Below are positions 45,982 to 56,248 of a stretch of 64,000 nucleotides of DNA, in pieces. Made by a program: the position numbers and the translations under genes. The DNA is from Oscillatoriaceae cyanobacterium Prado104. Its GTDB lineage: Bacteria; Cyanobacteriota; Cyanobacteriia; Cyanobacteriales; Microcoleaceae. How positions within the stretch are numbered: position 1 is the stretch's first letter; every line of letters starts with the position of its first letter. The notes under the pieces were generated by a model, which was given only the letters and a program-made list of their open reading frames with translations, searched no databases and had not been told where the DNA came from. The DNA is taken from NCBI GenBank assembly GCA_025454405.1, contig JALOON010000003.1:62001-126000 (forward strand), given 5' to 3'.

Positions 45982-48900
45982 ATGCAGCATTTAGGCAAGA
46001 CTGAATCGGAATCGAAAGACAAATTCTCTGTTTCCCAAGCCTCTGGGCGATCGCGATCGAACTGCGCGCCCCCAATGCCAACAGACGCAGGGATGGTTTT
46101 GCAATTGGCAGACGGCAGGATCGAAGCTTGCAATCCCCGCGCCGAAGAACTGTTGGGACTGACAGCCGAGCAACTCTACAGCACAAGTCCCGTTCACTGC
46201 CCGTGGCAAACCGTGCGCGAAGATGGCTCGGATTTTCCCGGCGAGGCGCACCCGGCAATGGTGGCGCTGCGAACCGGGCAGCCTTGCCTGAATGCAGTAA
46301 TGGGACTTTATCAGCCGCAGGGAGAATTAATTTGGTTGAATCTGAATTCTCAGCCATTATTTCGATCGAACGAATCAGTTCCCTATGCCGTCGTTACAAC
46401 CTTCACCCGGATTCCCGCGCCCGCGTGCGCCCCAGCCAGCAAACCAGACAAAGCAGCGGGAAAAACATCCGTGCCAGCAGGGCCAGACATTCTAGACAAC
46501 ATTTCCGATCCGTTCTTTACGCTCGATCGATCCTGGCGCTTTACCTACCTCAATCCCCCAGCGCAACAGTTGTTAAGGCAATCAGCAGCCGATCCGAAGA
46601 TTGGCAATAACATTTGGGAAGAATTTCCCGAAGCTATCGGCAGCGCCTTCGATCGAGCATTCCACCTCGCCGCATCGGGTGTCACCGCTAGCGCCGAAGC
46701 ATTTTACCAGCCCCACAATAAATGGTATGTAGTGCGCGCCTACCCGACACCATCGGGAATCGCCGTTTATTTTCAGGATGTCACCGCACAGAAAGCTGCC
46801 GGGGCAAATTCCGCCCCCGAGTCAAATGGAAAAGTCGCATTACCGAGAATTGTGGCACCCCAGCCTGCAGCAACAGACTTAAAAGCCGCTAACAACATTT
46901 TGCGATCGGTCATTGACGGCACCTCAGACGTGATTTTTGTCAAAGACTTGCAAGGGCGCTACGTCATTGCTAATGCCGCAGCAGCAGAGTGGTTGGAAAC
47001 AACTGTCGAAGCAATGCTGGGGCTCGATGACGCGGCGCTGTTTTTACCAGAACAGGCGCGAAAGATCGGGGAAACAGATCGCCAAGTCCTGGAAACCGGG
47101 GATTCAATAGTCTTTGAAGAAGAAATACCCAAACAAGACCAAATGCGATCGCTGCTGGTGGCAAAATATCCGCGGCGGGACGCTGAAGGCAATATTATAG
47201 GCGTCATCGGCATTTCGCGAGATATCACCGCCCGCAAGCGCACCGAAGCCGCCCTGCAAGCCAGCCGGGAAACAATTCGCCAACAGCTAACAGAACTTAA
47301 CTCGATCTACGAAACAGCCCCCGTCGGTTTGGGAGTTCTCGATCGGGATTTGCGCTTCGTGCGGATCAACCGACAGCTAGCGGAAATCAACGGCTTTTCC
47401 GTGGAGGAACACCTCGGGCGCAGCGTGCGCGAGCTCTTACCCGACTTAGCAGGCGAAGCTGAACCGGTGTTGCGCCGAGTTCTAGAAACAGGCGAACCGG
47501 TATTCGACCTCGAAATTACTGGTGAAACACCTTCCCAACCGGGCGTCAGCCGTGCCTGGACAGAAAATTGGTATCCGCTGAAGGATGCTGCCGGACAAAT
47601 TATTGGCATCAATATCGCGGCACAGGAGATTACCGACCGCCAGCGCATCGAAGCGAGTTTGCGCCAAAGCCAGGAACGCATCAAAATCGCCCAGCAATTT
47701 GCCGGCGCTGGTTTGTGGGACTGGGATCTGGTGGCGGACAGGGTTTGGTGGTCCGAGGAATACTGCGCGCTGTGCGGGTTCGAGCCGTCACTGATGCCAT
47801 CCTACGAGAACTGGTTAACATCGATCGCGCCTGCTGACAGGGAACGGGTCGATCGAGAAATCCGCCTCGCTATCGAACACCGCACCCAGATTAACACCGA
47901 GTTTCGGATCGATCGCCCGCACTACGGATTGCGGTGGTTTGCAGCCCTCGGCAACACCGTTTGCGACAGCAGCGGCAACCCGATCCGCGCCGTCGGCATT
48001 TCCCTGGACATTACCGACCGCAAGCGAGTTGAAGCGGAATTGCTGCAAAAAAACGCGATTTTGAACGCAATTAACAACTCGATACCCACGCCAATTTTTG
48101 TTAAAGACAGGGAAGGACGAATTATTTACGCCAATCCAGCCACGCTTCAAGTGTTGGGCAAGACTGAGGCTGAGGTCATCGGCTACCGCGATCGCGAAAT
48201 CTACCCATCCTCGGAACTGGGAGAAACTGTAACGCAAAACGACCTGCGGATTATGGAATCGGGAGAAATGGAAGCGGTAGAAGAATCTCCCGACGGCATC
48301 CGAACGTTTTTGAGCATCAAAACTCCCTACCGCAATGAAGCTGGAGAAATCATCGGTCTGGTGGGCATCTCCAACGACATCACTGCTAGAGTTGAGTTAG
48401 AGCGCGATCGCGAACGGATTTTGCAGCAAGAACAAGCCGCCCGCGAAGCAGCAGAAAAAGCCAACCGCATTAAAGATGAGTTTTTAGCGGTGCTGTCTCA
48501 CGAATTGCGAACTCCTCTAAATCCGATTTTAGGCTGGTCGAAACTGCTGCTAACGGGCAAGTTGGGCTCTGCTAAAACTGCTGATGCGCTGCGTTCGATC
48601 GAGCGCAATGCCCAATTGCAGTCTCAATTAATCGAAGATTTGCTCGATGTGTCTCGAATTTTGCAAGGCAAACTCGCGCTCAACGTAATTCCGGTGAATT
48701 TAAAAATCGCAATTTCTGCTGCAGCAGAAACCGTGCAATTAGCGGCAACAGCAAAAGGAATTCAAATTAAAACAATTTTTGATGCCAGTGTTGGAGAGGT
48801 TTCCGGCGATCCGGCGCGCTTGCAGCAAATAGTTTGGAATCTGTTATCCAACTCCGTGAAATTTACCCCGGAAGGCGGTCAAATTGAACTTAGGTTGATG

Positions 48901-49602
48901 CAGGTTGAAAGTCGCGTTCGCATTCAAGTTACCGACAGCGGCAAAGGGATCGATCGGGATTTTTTGCCGCATATGTTCGAGCATTTCCGCCAAGAAGATA
49001 GTTCGACAACTCGCAAATTCGGCGGCTTGGGCTTGGGATTGGCGATCGTCAAACAATTGGTAGAACTGCACGGGGGTACGATTGAAGCTGATAGTCCGGG
49101 TGAAGGTTTGGGAGCTACTTTTACGGTTGAATTTCCCAGTTTGCCAAAGAGTTTTGCTGCGGAGAAATCGGCGATCGAATCCGAGGCAGGTGTGGATGCT
49201 GGTTCGAGTTTCCTAGCAGGTTTGAGGATTTTGGTAGTCGATGACGATACTGATTCCTGTGAATTTATCGCCTGTGCGTTCGAGGATTGCGGTGCCGAAG
49301 TACAAACAGTTTCTAGCGCGATCGCAGCTTTGGAAACGCTCGATCGAGACCGTTTTGATTTGCTCGTCAGCGATATTGGAATGCCCGATATGGACGGCTA
49401 TATGTTAATTAAAAATATTCGCACTCAATTAACGGACGATCGGCGAGATTTGCCCGCGATCGCGCTGACGGCTTATGCTGGGGAAGCGAACGAACGCCAA
49501 ATTTTGCAAGCTGGATATCACAAATACTTTGCTAAACCGGTAGATATTATGGAGTTAGTTAACTCTGTTAAGAAATATTTTTGCACAAATACTCGGCTGT
49601 AA
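45982..49602 (+). CDS. multi-PAS hybrid sensor histidine kinase with receiver
   Basis: 1206-residue cytoplasmic sensor; no membrane helix. About six PAS/PAC modules fill residues 30-810; recognisable units include GRIEACNPRAEELLGLTAEQ, VIDGTSDVIFVKDLQGRYVI, IYETAPVGLGVLDRDLRFVR, GLWDWDLVADRVWWSEEYCA and NNSIPTPIFVKDREGRIIYA, the last steps closed by IGVIGISRDITARK-like ends. A coiled coil leads to HisKA with the phosphorylated histidine H840 in SHELRTPLNP, HATPase (NLLSNSVKFTPEGGQIEL, GLGLGLAIVKQLVELHGG) and a C-terminal receiver (ILVVDDDTDSCEF) with D1131 in LLVSDIGMPDMDG. The start at 45982 has no strong ribosome site. The ligand is unknown; there is no adjacent separate regulator. Confidence 0.93.
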   Translation: MQHLGKTESESKDKFSVSQASGRSRSNCAPPMPTDAGMVLQLADGRIEACNPRAEELLGLTAEQLYSTSPVHCPWQTVREDGSDFPGEAHPAMVALRTGQPCLNAVMGLYQPQGELIWLNLNSQPLFRSNESVPYAVVTTFTRIPAPACAPASKPDKAAGKTSVPAGPDILDNISDPFFTLDRSWRFTYLNPPAQQLLRQSAADPKIGNNIWEEFPEAIGSAFDRAFHLAASGVTASAEAFYQPHNKWYVVRAYPTPSGIAVYFQDVTAQKAAGANSAPESNGKVALPRIVAPQPAATDLKAANNILRSVIDGTSDVIFVKDLQGRYVIANAAAAEWLETTVEAMLGLDDAALFLPEQARKIGETDRQVLETGDSIVFEEEIPKQDQMRSLLVAKYPRRDAEGNIIGVIGISRDITARKRTEAALQASRETIRQQLTELNSIYETAPVGLGVLDRDLRFVRINRQLAEINGFSVEEHLGRSVRELLPDLAGEAEPVLRRVLETGEPVFDLEITGETPSQPGVSRAWTENWYPLKDAAGQIIGINIAAQEITDRQRIEASLRQSQERIKIAQQFAGAGLWDWDLVADRVWWSEEYCALCGFEPSLMPSYENWLTSIAPADRERVDREIRLAIEHRTQINTEFRIDRPHYGLRWFAALGNTVCDSSGNPIRAVGISLDITDRKRVEAELLQKNAILNAINNSIPTPIFVKDREGRIIYANPATLQVLGKTEAEVIGYRDREIYPSSELGETVTQNDLRIMESGEMEAVEESPDGIRTFLSIKTPYRNEAGEIIGLVGISNDITARVELERDRERILQQEQAAREAAEKANRIKDEFLAVLSHELRTPLNPILGWSKLLLTGKLGSAKTADALRSIERNAQLQSQLIEDLLDVSRILQGKLALNVIPVNLKIAISAAAETVQLAATAKGIQIKTIFDASVGEVSGDPARLQQIVWNLLSNSVKFTPEGGQIELRLMQVESRVRIQVTDSGKGIDRDFLPHMFEHFRQEDSSTTRKFGGLGLGLAIVKQLVELHGGTIEADSPGEGLGATFTVEFPSLPKSFAAEKSAIESEAGVDAGSSFLAGLRILVVDDDTDSCEFIACAFEDCGAEVQTVSSAIAALETLDRDRFDLLVSDIGMPDMDGYMLIKNIRTQLTDDRRDLPAIALTAYAGEANERQILQAGYHKYFAKPVDIMELVNSVKKYFCTNTRL

Positions 49603-49667
49603 TCGGTGAAAGATAATTAACTTATATAATTAAGTTGTATATTTAAAATTATCTGGAGCAACTTGGC

Positions 49668-50138
49668 ATGCAATATGATGAGTTCGATCTGTTGTATGTT
49701 CTTTTACCTCACGGTTGGAGTACGTGCATACTCTATCTGGGCGATCGCACTCGGGAGTTATATATCAGTCATGTTTTTGGAGATCCGATCGGAGATTTTA
49801 TTGACGCAACGATTGCTATTCTAAAAGGTGCTTCAGCCGTTGAATTTATCTGGTGGGATGAACCCGGAGGCAATCGCTGGCAAATAATCAGAAATCCACA
49901 ACAGCACCATCAGGTAACAGTTATTATAACGGAATTCTCATCTGCTTATGGTAAACCGATCGATCGAGAAAAAATCTTAGTGGAATTTGAAATCAAAATC
50001 AGTCATTTCTCAACTGTCGTTTACTTCCAAATGAAAAAAATTGCTGCTTTGCTGAGAGAAAAGAGTTTTGAGAAAAATCGATCGGGCGAATTCCCCTATG
50101 CTGAATTTCAGAAATTAGAATCTTTTTTCAATGCCTGA
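49668..50138 (+). CDS. hypothetical protein
   Basis: 156 residues, not recognised. Starts MQYDEFDLLYVLLPHGWSTC; it has a compact alternating pattern (CILYLGDRTRELYISHVFGD, VEFIWWDEPGGNRWQIIRNP) reminiscent of small immunity-type or barrel proteins, and a helical end. The WWDEPGG core is a good fingerprint. It follows the hybrid kinase by 65 bases on the same strand and faces a Uma2 gene. No catalytic motif is visible. Confidence 0.65.
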   Translation: MQYDEFDLLYVLLPHGWSTCILYLGDRTRELYISHVFGDPIGDFIDATIAILKGASAVEFIWWDEPGGNRWQIIRNPQQHHQVTVIITEFSSAYGKPIDREKILVEFEIKISHFSTVVYFQMKKIAALLREKSFEKNRSGEFPYAEFQKLESFFNA

Positions 50139-50169
50139 CGTTCGATAGTCAATTATTTTAACCAGTTCC

Positions 50170-50793
50170 TCAATCCAGCAATTCACTCACTGCCACGCTA
50201 AAACCTGCAAGCACTTTTTGAGTGCTAACAACTTCATCAGCATTAAATAATTGCCAGCGTTCCCCTGCATTTACAAATACCAATCTCGCTTCAGGAAACA
50301 ACAGCCAAACTTCCAAACATCCCGATGCCAAATATTCCTGAGCTTTCGCAAATAACTCTTCACCGCTATCGTCGGGAGAAGCAACTTCTGCTATCAAGGG
50401 AAAACTTTGAGAAAATGCTGTCACATTGCCAGAGGGTGGCAGTAATTCAGGAGTGATATAAGCAACATCGGGACGGCGGCCTCGTTGAGCGGTTCGGCAA
50501 AGTGTTTCGGTAATCACTTCTCCTCCCTGTCCGCTGGAGTCTTTATAATTTCCCCAGTAACGGGTTAATTTAGATTGAGCCAAACCGTGCTTGAATGTCA
50601 TTCCTGTTTTCTCCACTAACTTACCGTCAACCCACTCCATTCTATCAGCAGGCTTGACTAAAAAATCGTCGAGAGATATAACTTTTTCTGACGCAGTTTC
50701 TGGCTGAATTTCTGGTATATTTTCTAATTCTGGTTGCGCTCCTACATCTAGTTTTTGGTCTTCGTTTGCGGGTAAAATTGCAGTAGCTGTCAC
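50170..50793 (-). CDS. Uma2 family endonuclease (DUF820)
   Basis: 207 residues. The Uma2 core: FLVKPADRMEWVDGKLVEKT, then RRPDVAYITPELL (catalytic PD), FPLIEVASPDDSGEEL-like sequence (here FPLIAEVASPDDSGEELFAK with E and the following K) and CLEVWLLFPEARLVFV. A low-complexity N-terminus (ENEDQKLDVGAQPELENIPE-like, rich in E, Q, P) precedes it. Distinct from the 41.4-kb copy (weak overall similarity), thus an independent paralogue. Confidence 0.87.
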   Translation of the reverse strand: MTATAILPANEDQKLDVGAQPELENIPEIQPETASEKVISLDDFLVKPADRMEWVDGKLVEKTGMTFKHGLAQSKLTRYWGNYKDSSGQGGEVITETLCRTAQRGRRPDVAYITPELLPPSGNVTAFSQSFPLIAEVASPDDSGEELFAKAQEYLASGCLEVWLLFPEARLVFVNAGERWQLFNADEVVSTQKVLAGFSVAVSELLD

Positions 50794-50950
50794 GATCGCA
50801 ACCTCTCTTTAATATCTCTAAGTTTGCAGGCGATCGAAAGAGCGATCGCTTTTAGTAGCCCGATCGAATTGAGCAAGCAAGATAATTTGATTTTTCCAAC
50901 TTTGCGCTACGATCGAATATATTATAGCAATTGTAGCAAGGTGATTTTCT

Positions 50951-51523
50951 ATGCTGCTTTCAAACCGTTTTTCTGAAGCTCTCACCTATGCCGCCGAGTT
51001 GCACTCAACCCAAATCCGCAAAGGTTCCGGCGTTCCCTACATCGCTCATTTGTTGGGTACTGCCAGCATAGCTTTAGAATACGGGGCCAATGAAGATGAA
51101 GCGATCGCGGCTTTGCTGCACGACGCGATCGAAGATTGCGGCGGTGCGCCCATTCGCGAAGCCATCCGCCACCGGTTTGGCGATAATGTTACAGCAATTG
51201 TAGATGGCTGTACCGACGCTGACACCACGCCAAAACCTCCTTGGCGGCAGCGAAAACAAGTTTATCTCGATCGCCTTCCTCAAGCCTCCAATTCAGTAAG
51301 ATTGGTCTCGGCTGCTGATAAACTTTATAATGCTCGATCGATCGTCAAAGATTTTCGTCAATTGGGCGATGCTGTTTGGGAGCGCTTTAAAGGTGGCAAA
51401 GATGGTTCTCTCTGGTATTATCGTTCTTTAGTGGAAGCTTTTCGCAAAGCTGAATCGACGCCAATAGTTGAAGAACTAGACCTCACAGTTTCAGAATTAG
51501 AACGTTTGGTAAATGTACAATAA
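50951..51523 (+). CDS. HD-domain hydrolase, small alarmone hydrolase-like
   Basis: 190 residues with the HD fold of the RelA/SpoT hydrolase domain: YAAELHSTQIRKGSGVPYIA, HLLGTASIALEYGANEDEAI, AALLHDAIEDCGGAPIREAI (metal-binding HD near residue 57), then VRLVSAADKLYNARSIVKDF with the ADK(L) N-x-R pattern of MESH1/SAH enzymes. No synthetase, TGS or ACT domain, so it is a stand-alone hydrolase. (p)ppGpp is the probable substrate by family; not proven. It has TTGTAGCAAGGTG just ahead of its start. Confidence 0.87.
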   Translation: MLLSNRFSEALTYAAELHSTQIRKGSGVPYIAHLLGTASIALEYGANEDEAIAALLHDAIEDCGGAPIREAIRHRFGDNVTAIVDGCTDADTTPKPPWRQRKQVYLDRLPQASNSVRLVSAADKLYNARSIVKDFRQLGDAVWERFKGGKDGSLWYYRSLVEAFRKAESTPIVEELDLTVSELERLVNVQ

Positions 51524-51590
51524 TTATTTGTTGATTTTCTATTTTCCCTGACTGATGAATGGGTTCGCGATCGGGAACTAATTCTAACTT

Positions 51591-51735
51591 CTGGTTTGTG
51601 ATTTCTCGCGATCGGGGACAGTCTCACTGATTTTAATCTCTTGCGAGCGGGTACACTCGCACTGATTTTAATCTCTCACGATCGGCGACACTCAAACTGA
51701 TGATAATCTCTCGCGATCGGGGACGCTCGCATTAT
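51591..51735. repeat. 35-bp tandem repeat
   Basis: ACTGATTTTAATCTC begins at 51626, 51661 and 51696, exactly 35 bases apart, each followed by CGCGATCGGGGAC-like sequence; a degenerate unit precedes at 51591. Four units, non-coding. Confidence 0.85.
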
Positions 51736-51762
51736 AAATAACTACCAACTCTCTTTTTTTCT

Positions 51763-51817
51763 TTCTTCCTTCTTCCCTCTTCCTTCTTCCTTCTTCCCTC
51801 TTCCTTCTTCCTTCTTC
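51763..51817. repeat. TTCTTCC heptamer tract before the second ABC ATPase
   Basis: A run of TTCCTTC/TTCCCTC units ends seven bases before the ATG at 51824. The Shine-Dalgarno position is thus occupied by pyrimidine repeats. Confidence 0.85.
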
Positions 51818-51823
51818 TTAAAA

Positions 51824-52957
51824 ATGGCAAACGTTCGCTTAGAAAACATTACCCGACGCTACCAAAATGTCATCGCTATCGACAATATAACTTTCAAAAT
51901 CCCGGACGGTGAATTTTGGGTGTTAGTCGGACCTTCAGGCTGCGGCAAATCTACAATTATGCGGACGATCGCGGGTTTGGAAACTGCAACTTCGGGCAAT
52001 ATTTACATCGGAGATAATTTAGTTAACAACATTCCAGCCCGACAGCGAGATGTGGCAATGGTGTTTCAAAATTATGCCCTTTACCCGCACATGACTGTCG
52101 CAGAAAATCTGGCATTCGGATTGCGGATGCGGAATGTTGAAAACTCAAAAATTCAAGATAGAATCGAAACAGTCGCCCGATCGCTCTCGATCGACCACCT
52201 CCTAAATCGCAAGCCCAAACAGCTATCTGGCGGACAGCAACAGCGGGTAGCACTCGGCAGGGCGATCGCCCGCGAACCGAAAGTTTTCCTATTAGATGAA
52301 CCGCTTTCTAACCTCGACGCCCAACTGCGGGACGACACCAGGGCCGAACTCAAACAACTCCACCAACGCCTCGGAATTACTACAGTTTATGTCACTCACG
52401 ACCAAGTAGAAGCTATGACTTTAGCTGATAAAATTGTAGTTTTAAAAGGGGGGAAAATTCAGCAAATTGGCGACCCGCAAAGTATTTATGCCAAACCTGC
52501 TAACCGGATGGTTGCTACTTTTTTAGGCAATCCACCGATGAATATTTTGCCTGCAATTTACACTAGCGAATCTTTTCAAGTCGGCAATCAATTTTTAACT
52601 TGTCCGCCCTCAATTCAGAAAAAGTTAAATCCCAAAGAAGGACAAGGATTCGATCTGGGCATCCGCCCCGAAAATATCGAGCTTTGTAGCGGGAAAACGA
52701 CAGCAGATGACGATCTTAAAAGCGATGTTTGGGCTTTAGAAAAAGTACCTCTCGATGTTGAGGTAAAAGTAGTGGAACCTTTGGGGCGAGAAACTTTAAT
52801 TCGCGCTATTGTGCCCGAGTCGCAGCCTGAAACTATTTTACAGGTACAAATACCTGCTAGCGTGCGGGTGCGATCGGGCGATCGGCTAACAGTACGCCTC
52901 GATTTCGATCGCCTGTTTGTTTTCGATCCCTCAAGCGATCGCTCACTATATCCTTGA
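51824..52957 (+). CDS. MalK/UgpC-type ABC transporter ATPase
   Basis: 377 residues, normal size and layout for the family, in contrast to its paralogue at 16826. Walker A GPSGCGKST at 36-44, Q-loop MVFQNYALYP at 79-88, signature LSGGQQQR at 134-141, Walker B KVFLLDEPLSNLDAQL, switch VTHDQVEAMTLAD, then a TOBE domain (GIRPENIELCSG, about 285). ATPase subunit of sugar or glycerol-phosphate importers; such ATPases often serve several permeases and are unlinked in cyanobacteria. No permease is near. Confidence 0.93.
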   Translation: MANVRLENITRRYQNVIAIDNITFKIPDGEFWVLVGPSGCGKSTIMRTIAGLETATSGNIYIGDNLVNNIPARQRDVAMVFQNYALYPHMTVAENLAFGLRMRNVENSKIQDRIETVARSLSIDHLLNRKPKQLSGGQQQRVALGRAIAREPKVFLLDEPLSNLDAQLRDDTRAELKQLHQRLGITTVYVTHDQVEAMTLADKIVVLKGGKIQQIGDPQSIYAKPANRMVATFLGNPPMNILPAIYTSESFQVGNQFLTCPPSIQKKLNPKEGQGFDLGIRPENIELCSGKTTADDDLKSDVWALEKVPLDVEVKVVEPLGRETLIRAIVPESQPETILQVQIPASVRVRSGDRLTVRLDFDRLFVFDPSSDRSLYP

Positions 52958-53342
52958 ATTCACAAAATTTTACATTAAGGGGTTGTCAATTAACCCAGTG
53001 CTGGTAGAATCAACATTGTTATCGAATAGCGGCATATTGTTCGAGGTGGATCTGCTGTCAAAGGATCTTCGGTCAAAGTATCTTCGATCGAAAGCACCGC
53101 CGACAAGATCCCTGTCTATTCAATACCAAATCTGACTTAAAACCTCTTTCACTTGCCAGGAAAAGAGTTGTTTGGGTTTGTTTGACAGTCGAGCGCTTGC
53201 AAGCAGCCAATCGCCAACAGAGGTGTTTAACGCCGATCTGGTATAATAAACAAAGCAAAGCTCGCCCCGCTTGCCTCAGCTTCTGAATTAGCAACTCAGA
53301 AAGCATTCCCGGTGCGGTGCGCGCCTCCAAAAAGGAAGACAG
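52958..53342. other. intergenic stretch
   Basis: 385 bases without a gene. It contains GGGGTTGTCAATTAACCC (weak hairpin, about 52980-53000) and short direct repeats of AAGTATCTTCGATCGAAAGC-like sequence (TCAAAGGATCTTCGGTCAAA). An AGGAAG ribosome site lies before the next gene. Confidence 0.4.
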
Positions 53343-53774
53343 ATGAATTCCGATAACCTGCCTCAACTACTAAAAACGGGATTTCACCTAACTTTAGGTG
53401 CAGCTTCCTTTGCGATCGATACTTTGCAAGACTCGATCGAACGAGAAAAAAATCTCGCCAAATTACAATCAGATTTGGGTCTGTTAACCGACGAACTTTT
53501 AGAAAAAGGAGAATCGATCGATCGAGAAGCCCGAAATTTTGTAGATAATGTATTTGGCAAGCCAAGCGAAAACGAGAAAAATGACAGCGAGTTCGTTTCC
53601 GATCCGCAATCCGACACAACATCGGAACAGAAATCGGGAGAACCCGCTGACAATATCCCCAAACCATTTTCACGCTCTGACGCGCAACAGGAAATTCAAG
53701 AATTAACTGCTCAAATGGCGGCGCTGAGAGCAGAGTTGGAAAGTTTGCGCGCCGATAATTCAGAGCGGGATTAA
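53343..53774 (+). CDS. conserved hypothetical coiled-coil protein
   Basis: 143 residues. The N-terminal part is amphipathic (LPQLLKTGFHLTLGAASFAI, DTLQDSIEREKNLAKLQSDL), the middle (about 75-108) is acidic and disordered, the C-terminal 35 residues form a coiled coil (QQEIQELTAQMAALRAELES). The length and N-terminal pattern resemble phasin- or AtpF-like small cyanobacterial helix proteins, but no family is claimed. Good AGGAAG ribosome site. Confidence 0.7.
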   Translation: MNSDNLPQLLKTGFHLTLGAASFAIDTLQDSIEREKNLAKLQSDLGLLTDELLEKGESIDREARNFVDNVFGKPSENEKNDSEFVSDPQSDTTSEQKSGEPADNIPKPFSRSDAQQEIQELTAQMAALRAELESLRADNSERD

Positions 53775-54015
53775 ATTTTTACTTCTTGCTATCTGACATA
53801 ATAGGATTGGCTTCTAAAAGAATTCCTCCGGCATATATATCCTTATTTCCTGCACCTTTGCCAGCAGGAGTCAAGTCCAACAATCCATCCCCATTTTTGA
53901 AGCTATAGCTTTCAGATTGCCATTTTTGCCATTTGGATCGAAAACTTCTGAATTAAAAACTGCTGTGCGGTTTCAGCTCGATCGAGCCAAAAACTCCGGT
54001 GAGAGAAAGCTAATT

Positions 54016-54246
54016 TTAGTCGTTGTCCCAGCTTTCCGCACCGATCAAGTCGCCGATCCGATCGCGCAGTAAAAAGTCGCATTTTTCTAATTCGCCTTCC
54101 ACACAAGCCCATTCACGGGGCGGAATAAACTGACATAGAGTATAGATCGGCTGTTGGCGGCTGAGTACGCCTTCGTGGACGAGCTGCCGCGCTTCATCTT
54201 GGATCACATCTAAAGAGTAGTGGATTTGGATAGTTGAATGTATCAT
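54016..54246 (-). CDS. DUF4327 family protein
   Basis: 76 residues, a small cyanobacterial protein family: YSLDVIQDEARQLVHEGVLS, RQQPIYTLCQFIPPREWACV, EGELEKCDFLLRDRIGDLIG. The QPIYxLCxFIPxREW and FLLRDxIGDL patterns are highly specific. Function unknown. It stands alone between two gaps. Confidence 0.92.
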   Translation of the reverse strand: MIHSTIQIHYSLDVIQDEARQLVHEGVLSRQQPIYTLCQFIPPREWACVEGELEKCDFLLRDRIGDLIGAESWDND

Positions 54247-54612
54247 AGTGCGCCCTCACGGTTTTACTAAAAATTTATGGCTCTGGTAATAATATAGTCC
54301 ATAGTTGCATAAACGTAAGTAAATTTTTGTCAGTATACAAATATACAATTTACTCGACCAAAATTAATAAATTTTATCAAACTGAGAAGTAGCCGCCTAG
54401 ATCGGCATTTTTCTTTGGACGCACTACACTTGACTGCAGAGCTTTCCAGCCTGCAGGAACTCTATTGGCGCTGCCGATTGAAGCTAACAGTAAAAAACAG
54501 CGTCACTTGCACTGATTTTGAAATTTTAGTCATCTACCTTAGGAGGTAAATATCTGTAACTGATATTTACGCAGGAGGCAGGAGTTAGGTAGCGGGCGAT
54601 CGTCCTTACCCT
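54247..54612. other. gene-free stretch between GH3 end and DUF4327 start
   Basis: 366 bases, A/T-rich near the DUF4327 start; no gene, tRNA or strong hairpin recognised. CTTAGGAGGTAAATATC at about 54538 looks like a ribosome site, but no acceptable frame follows. Confidence 0.35.
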
Positions 54613-56247
54613 TCAAACCTCGCCCGTTGGCTTGAGATCGAACAGCAATTCCATTGAGATAGATTGGGCGATCGGCATTTGCCCGAAACAAAATATATAA
54701 GGAACGCTTTCTGGTAAGTGCGGCAAAAACTGCTCCAAAACATAAGGGCTCCCGTAAATTAAGACGGCTTCCAGTTCTCCAGTGCTTAACAATCTCTTAA
54801 ACCAATCTTTAGCGGCTTGAGTTAAACCAGCACTGCCCCGGAAGCAATTGCCGCGAATAAAGACTTGCAGCAAAGTCGGCGTAAAGCTTTCATCTCCTGC
54901 ACTTTCCACTACTGCGCTGGCGCGATCGTCAATCAGTTGCAATTTGTAACCGAACTGTGCGGGGATGGCGATCGCCGGAGTGCGGTTTTCCAAAAACTCG
55001 CATCCCAAAACATCGTCCACAACAATTAAATTCCGCAACAAATGTTCTTCTGACGGCGGTTTCGCCCGCAAAGGCAAGTTGCCGCCAAATTTCAAGGACG
55101 ATCGCAAAATACCAGCAGCAGTTCCCCTTGCCTCCGGACTTGCTAACACGCTCAAGTCGATCGGTTTGGCATCGCCGACGCCCTCTTTACCTGAGGCTGC
55201 ATCCAATTGAGGCTCGATCGCCAAACCAACTTTAGTCTTAGCTTGCCAAATTCGCTTGACAGATTCCTTGATTTGTGATAATGAAATGCGACCTCGATCG
55301 ACCGCATCGCAAACAGCCCGAATCGCCCCTTCTGGATTCAGAGGCATCAGCAACACATCAGCACCAGCCTCAGCAGCCAAAACAGCAGCTTCATCAGCCC
55401 CGTAGCGATTGGCGATCGCGCCCATCACCAAAGCATCTGTCACTATCACACCGTCAAAACCCAATTCTTGGCGCAGCTTCCCGATCGAAATTTTGCGAGA
55501 AAGAGTAGCAGGAAATTCGGCATCCCAAGCCGGAATCAACAAATGAGCGGTCATTACAGCATCAGTTCCCGCAGCGATCGCATCTAAAAATGGAGGCAGT
55601 TCCACCTCGGCCAATCGAGAGGGCGAATGCGGCAGTACCGGCAATTCCAAATGAGAATCAACCGCCGTATCCCCGTGCCCCGGAAAATGCTTCGCCGCCG
55701 TCAAAACCGGATATTCGCTAGCGCCCCGAATAAAAGCAGCAGCCAACTTGCCAACAATTTCCGGCGTTTCCCCAAAAGCCCGAACATTAATTACAGGATT
55801 GTCGGGATTGTTGTTAACATCAACTACCGGTGCGAGAATCCAATTAAGACCGATCGCCACAGCTTCGATCGCGGTTGCAGCGCCCATTTTTTCCGCATAG
55901 CGAACCGCCAGATCCAAATCGCGCTTGGCAACTTCCGCAATCGCCATCGGCGGCCCGAACCAAGTCGCCCCGCCAAACCGCTGTCCGACACCTTCCTCAA
56001 TATCAGCCGCCAACAACAGCGGCAACTTAGCCCAAGATTGCAATTGGTGCGATCGAACTGCCAATTCCGCAGCACTTCCCCCCACCAAAATTACGCCGCC
56101 GACACCCAAATTTTCCAAATAATAGCGAAGTCGATCGGCCTTTGGTTCCCACTCGGGGTAGCGAATTTGGTGGTCGAACAAGAAACCAGAAGCCCGTATC
56201 ACGAACATCTGAGCCACCAGTTCTTGTAAGGAAAGATTATCAATCAT
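54613..56247 (-). CDS. glycoside hydrolase family 3 (beta-N-acetylhexosaminidase-like)
   Basis: 544 residues. N-terminal TIM barrel of GH3: [55 protein letters not shown], and [20 protein letters not shown] near 185, the NagZ-type histidine loop. The nucleophile is the aspartate in [18 protein letters not shown] near 275. A C-terminal alpha/beta domain follows (from about 390), larger than in short NagZ proteins. Likely a cytoplasmic enzyme in cell-wall recycling that removes N-acetylglucosamine. The next gene upstream on the same strand is rbfA, a pairing often seen in cyanobacteria, here separated by 420 bases of repeats. Confidence 0.92.
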   Translation of the reverse strand: MIDNLSLQELVAQMFVIRASGFLFDHQIRYPEWEPKADRLRYYLENLGVGGVILVGGSAAELAVRSHQLQSWAKLPLLLAADIEEGVGQRFGGATWFGPPMAIAEVAKRDLDLAVRYAEKMGAATAIEAVAIGLNWILAPVVDVNNNPDNPVINVRAFGETPEIVGKLAAAFIRGASEYPVLTAAKHFPGHGDTAVDSHLELPVLPHSPSRLAEVELPPFLDAIAAGTDAVMTAHLLIPAWDAEFPATLSRKISIGKLRQELGFDGVIVTDALVMGAIANRYGADEAAVLAAEAGADVLLMPLNPEGAIRAVCDAVDRGRISLSQIKESVKRIWQAKTKVGLAIEPQLDAASGKEGVGDAKPIDLSVLASPEARGTAAGILRSSLKFGGNLPLRAKPPSEEHLLRNLIVVDDVLGCEFLENRTPAIAIPAQFGYKLQLIDDRASAVVESAGDESFTPTLLQVFIRGNCFRGSAGLTQAAKDWFKRLLSTGELEAVLIYGSPYVLEQFLPHLPESVPYIFCFGQMPIAQSISMELLFDLKPTGEV

Positions 56248-56248
56248 A

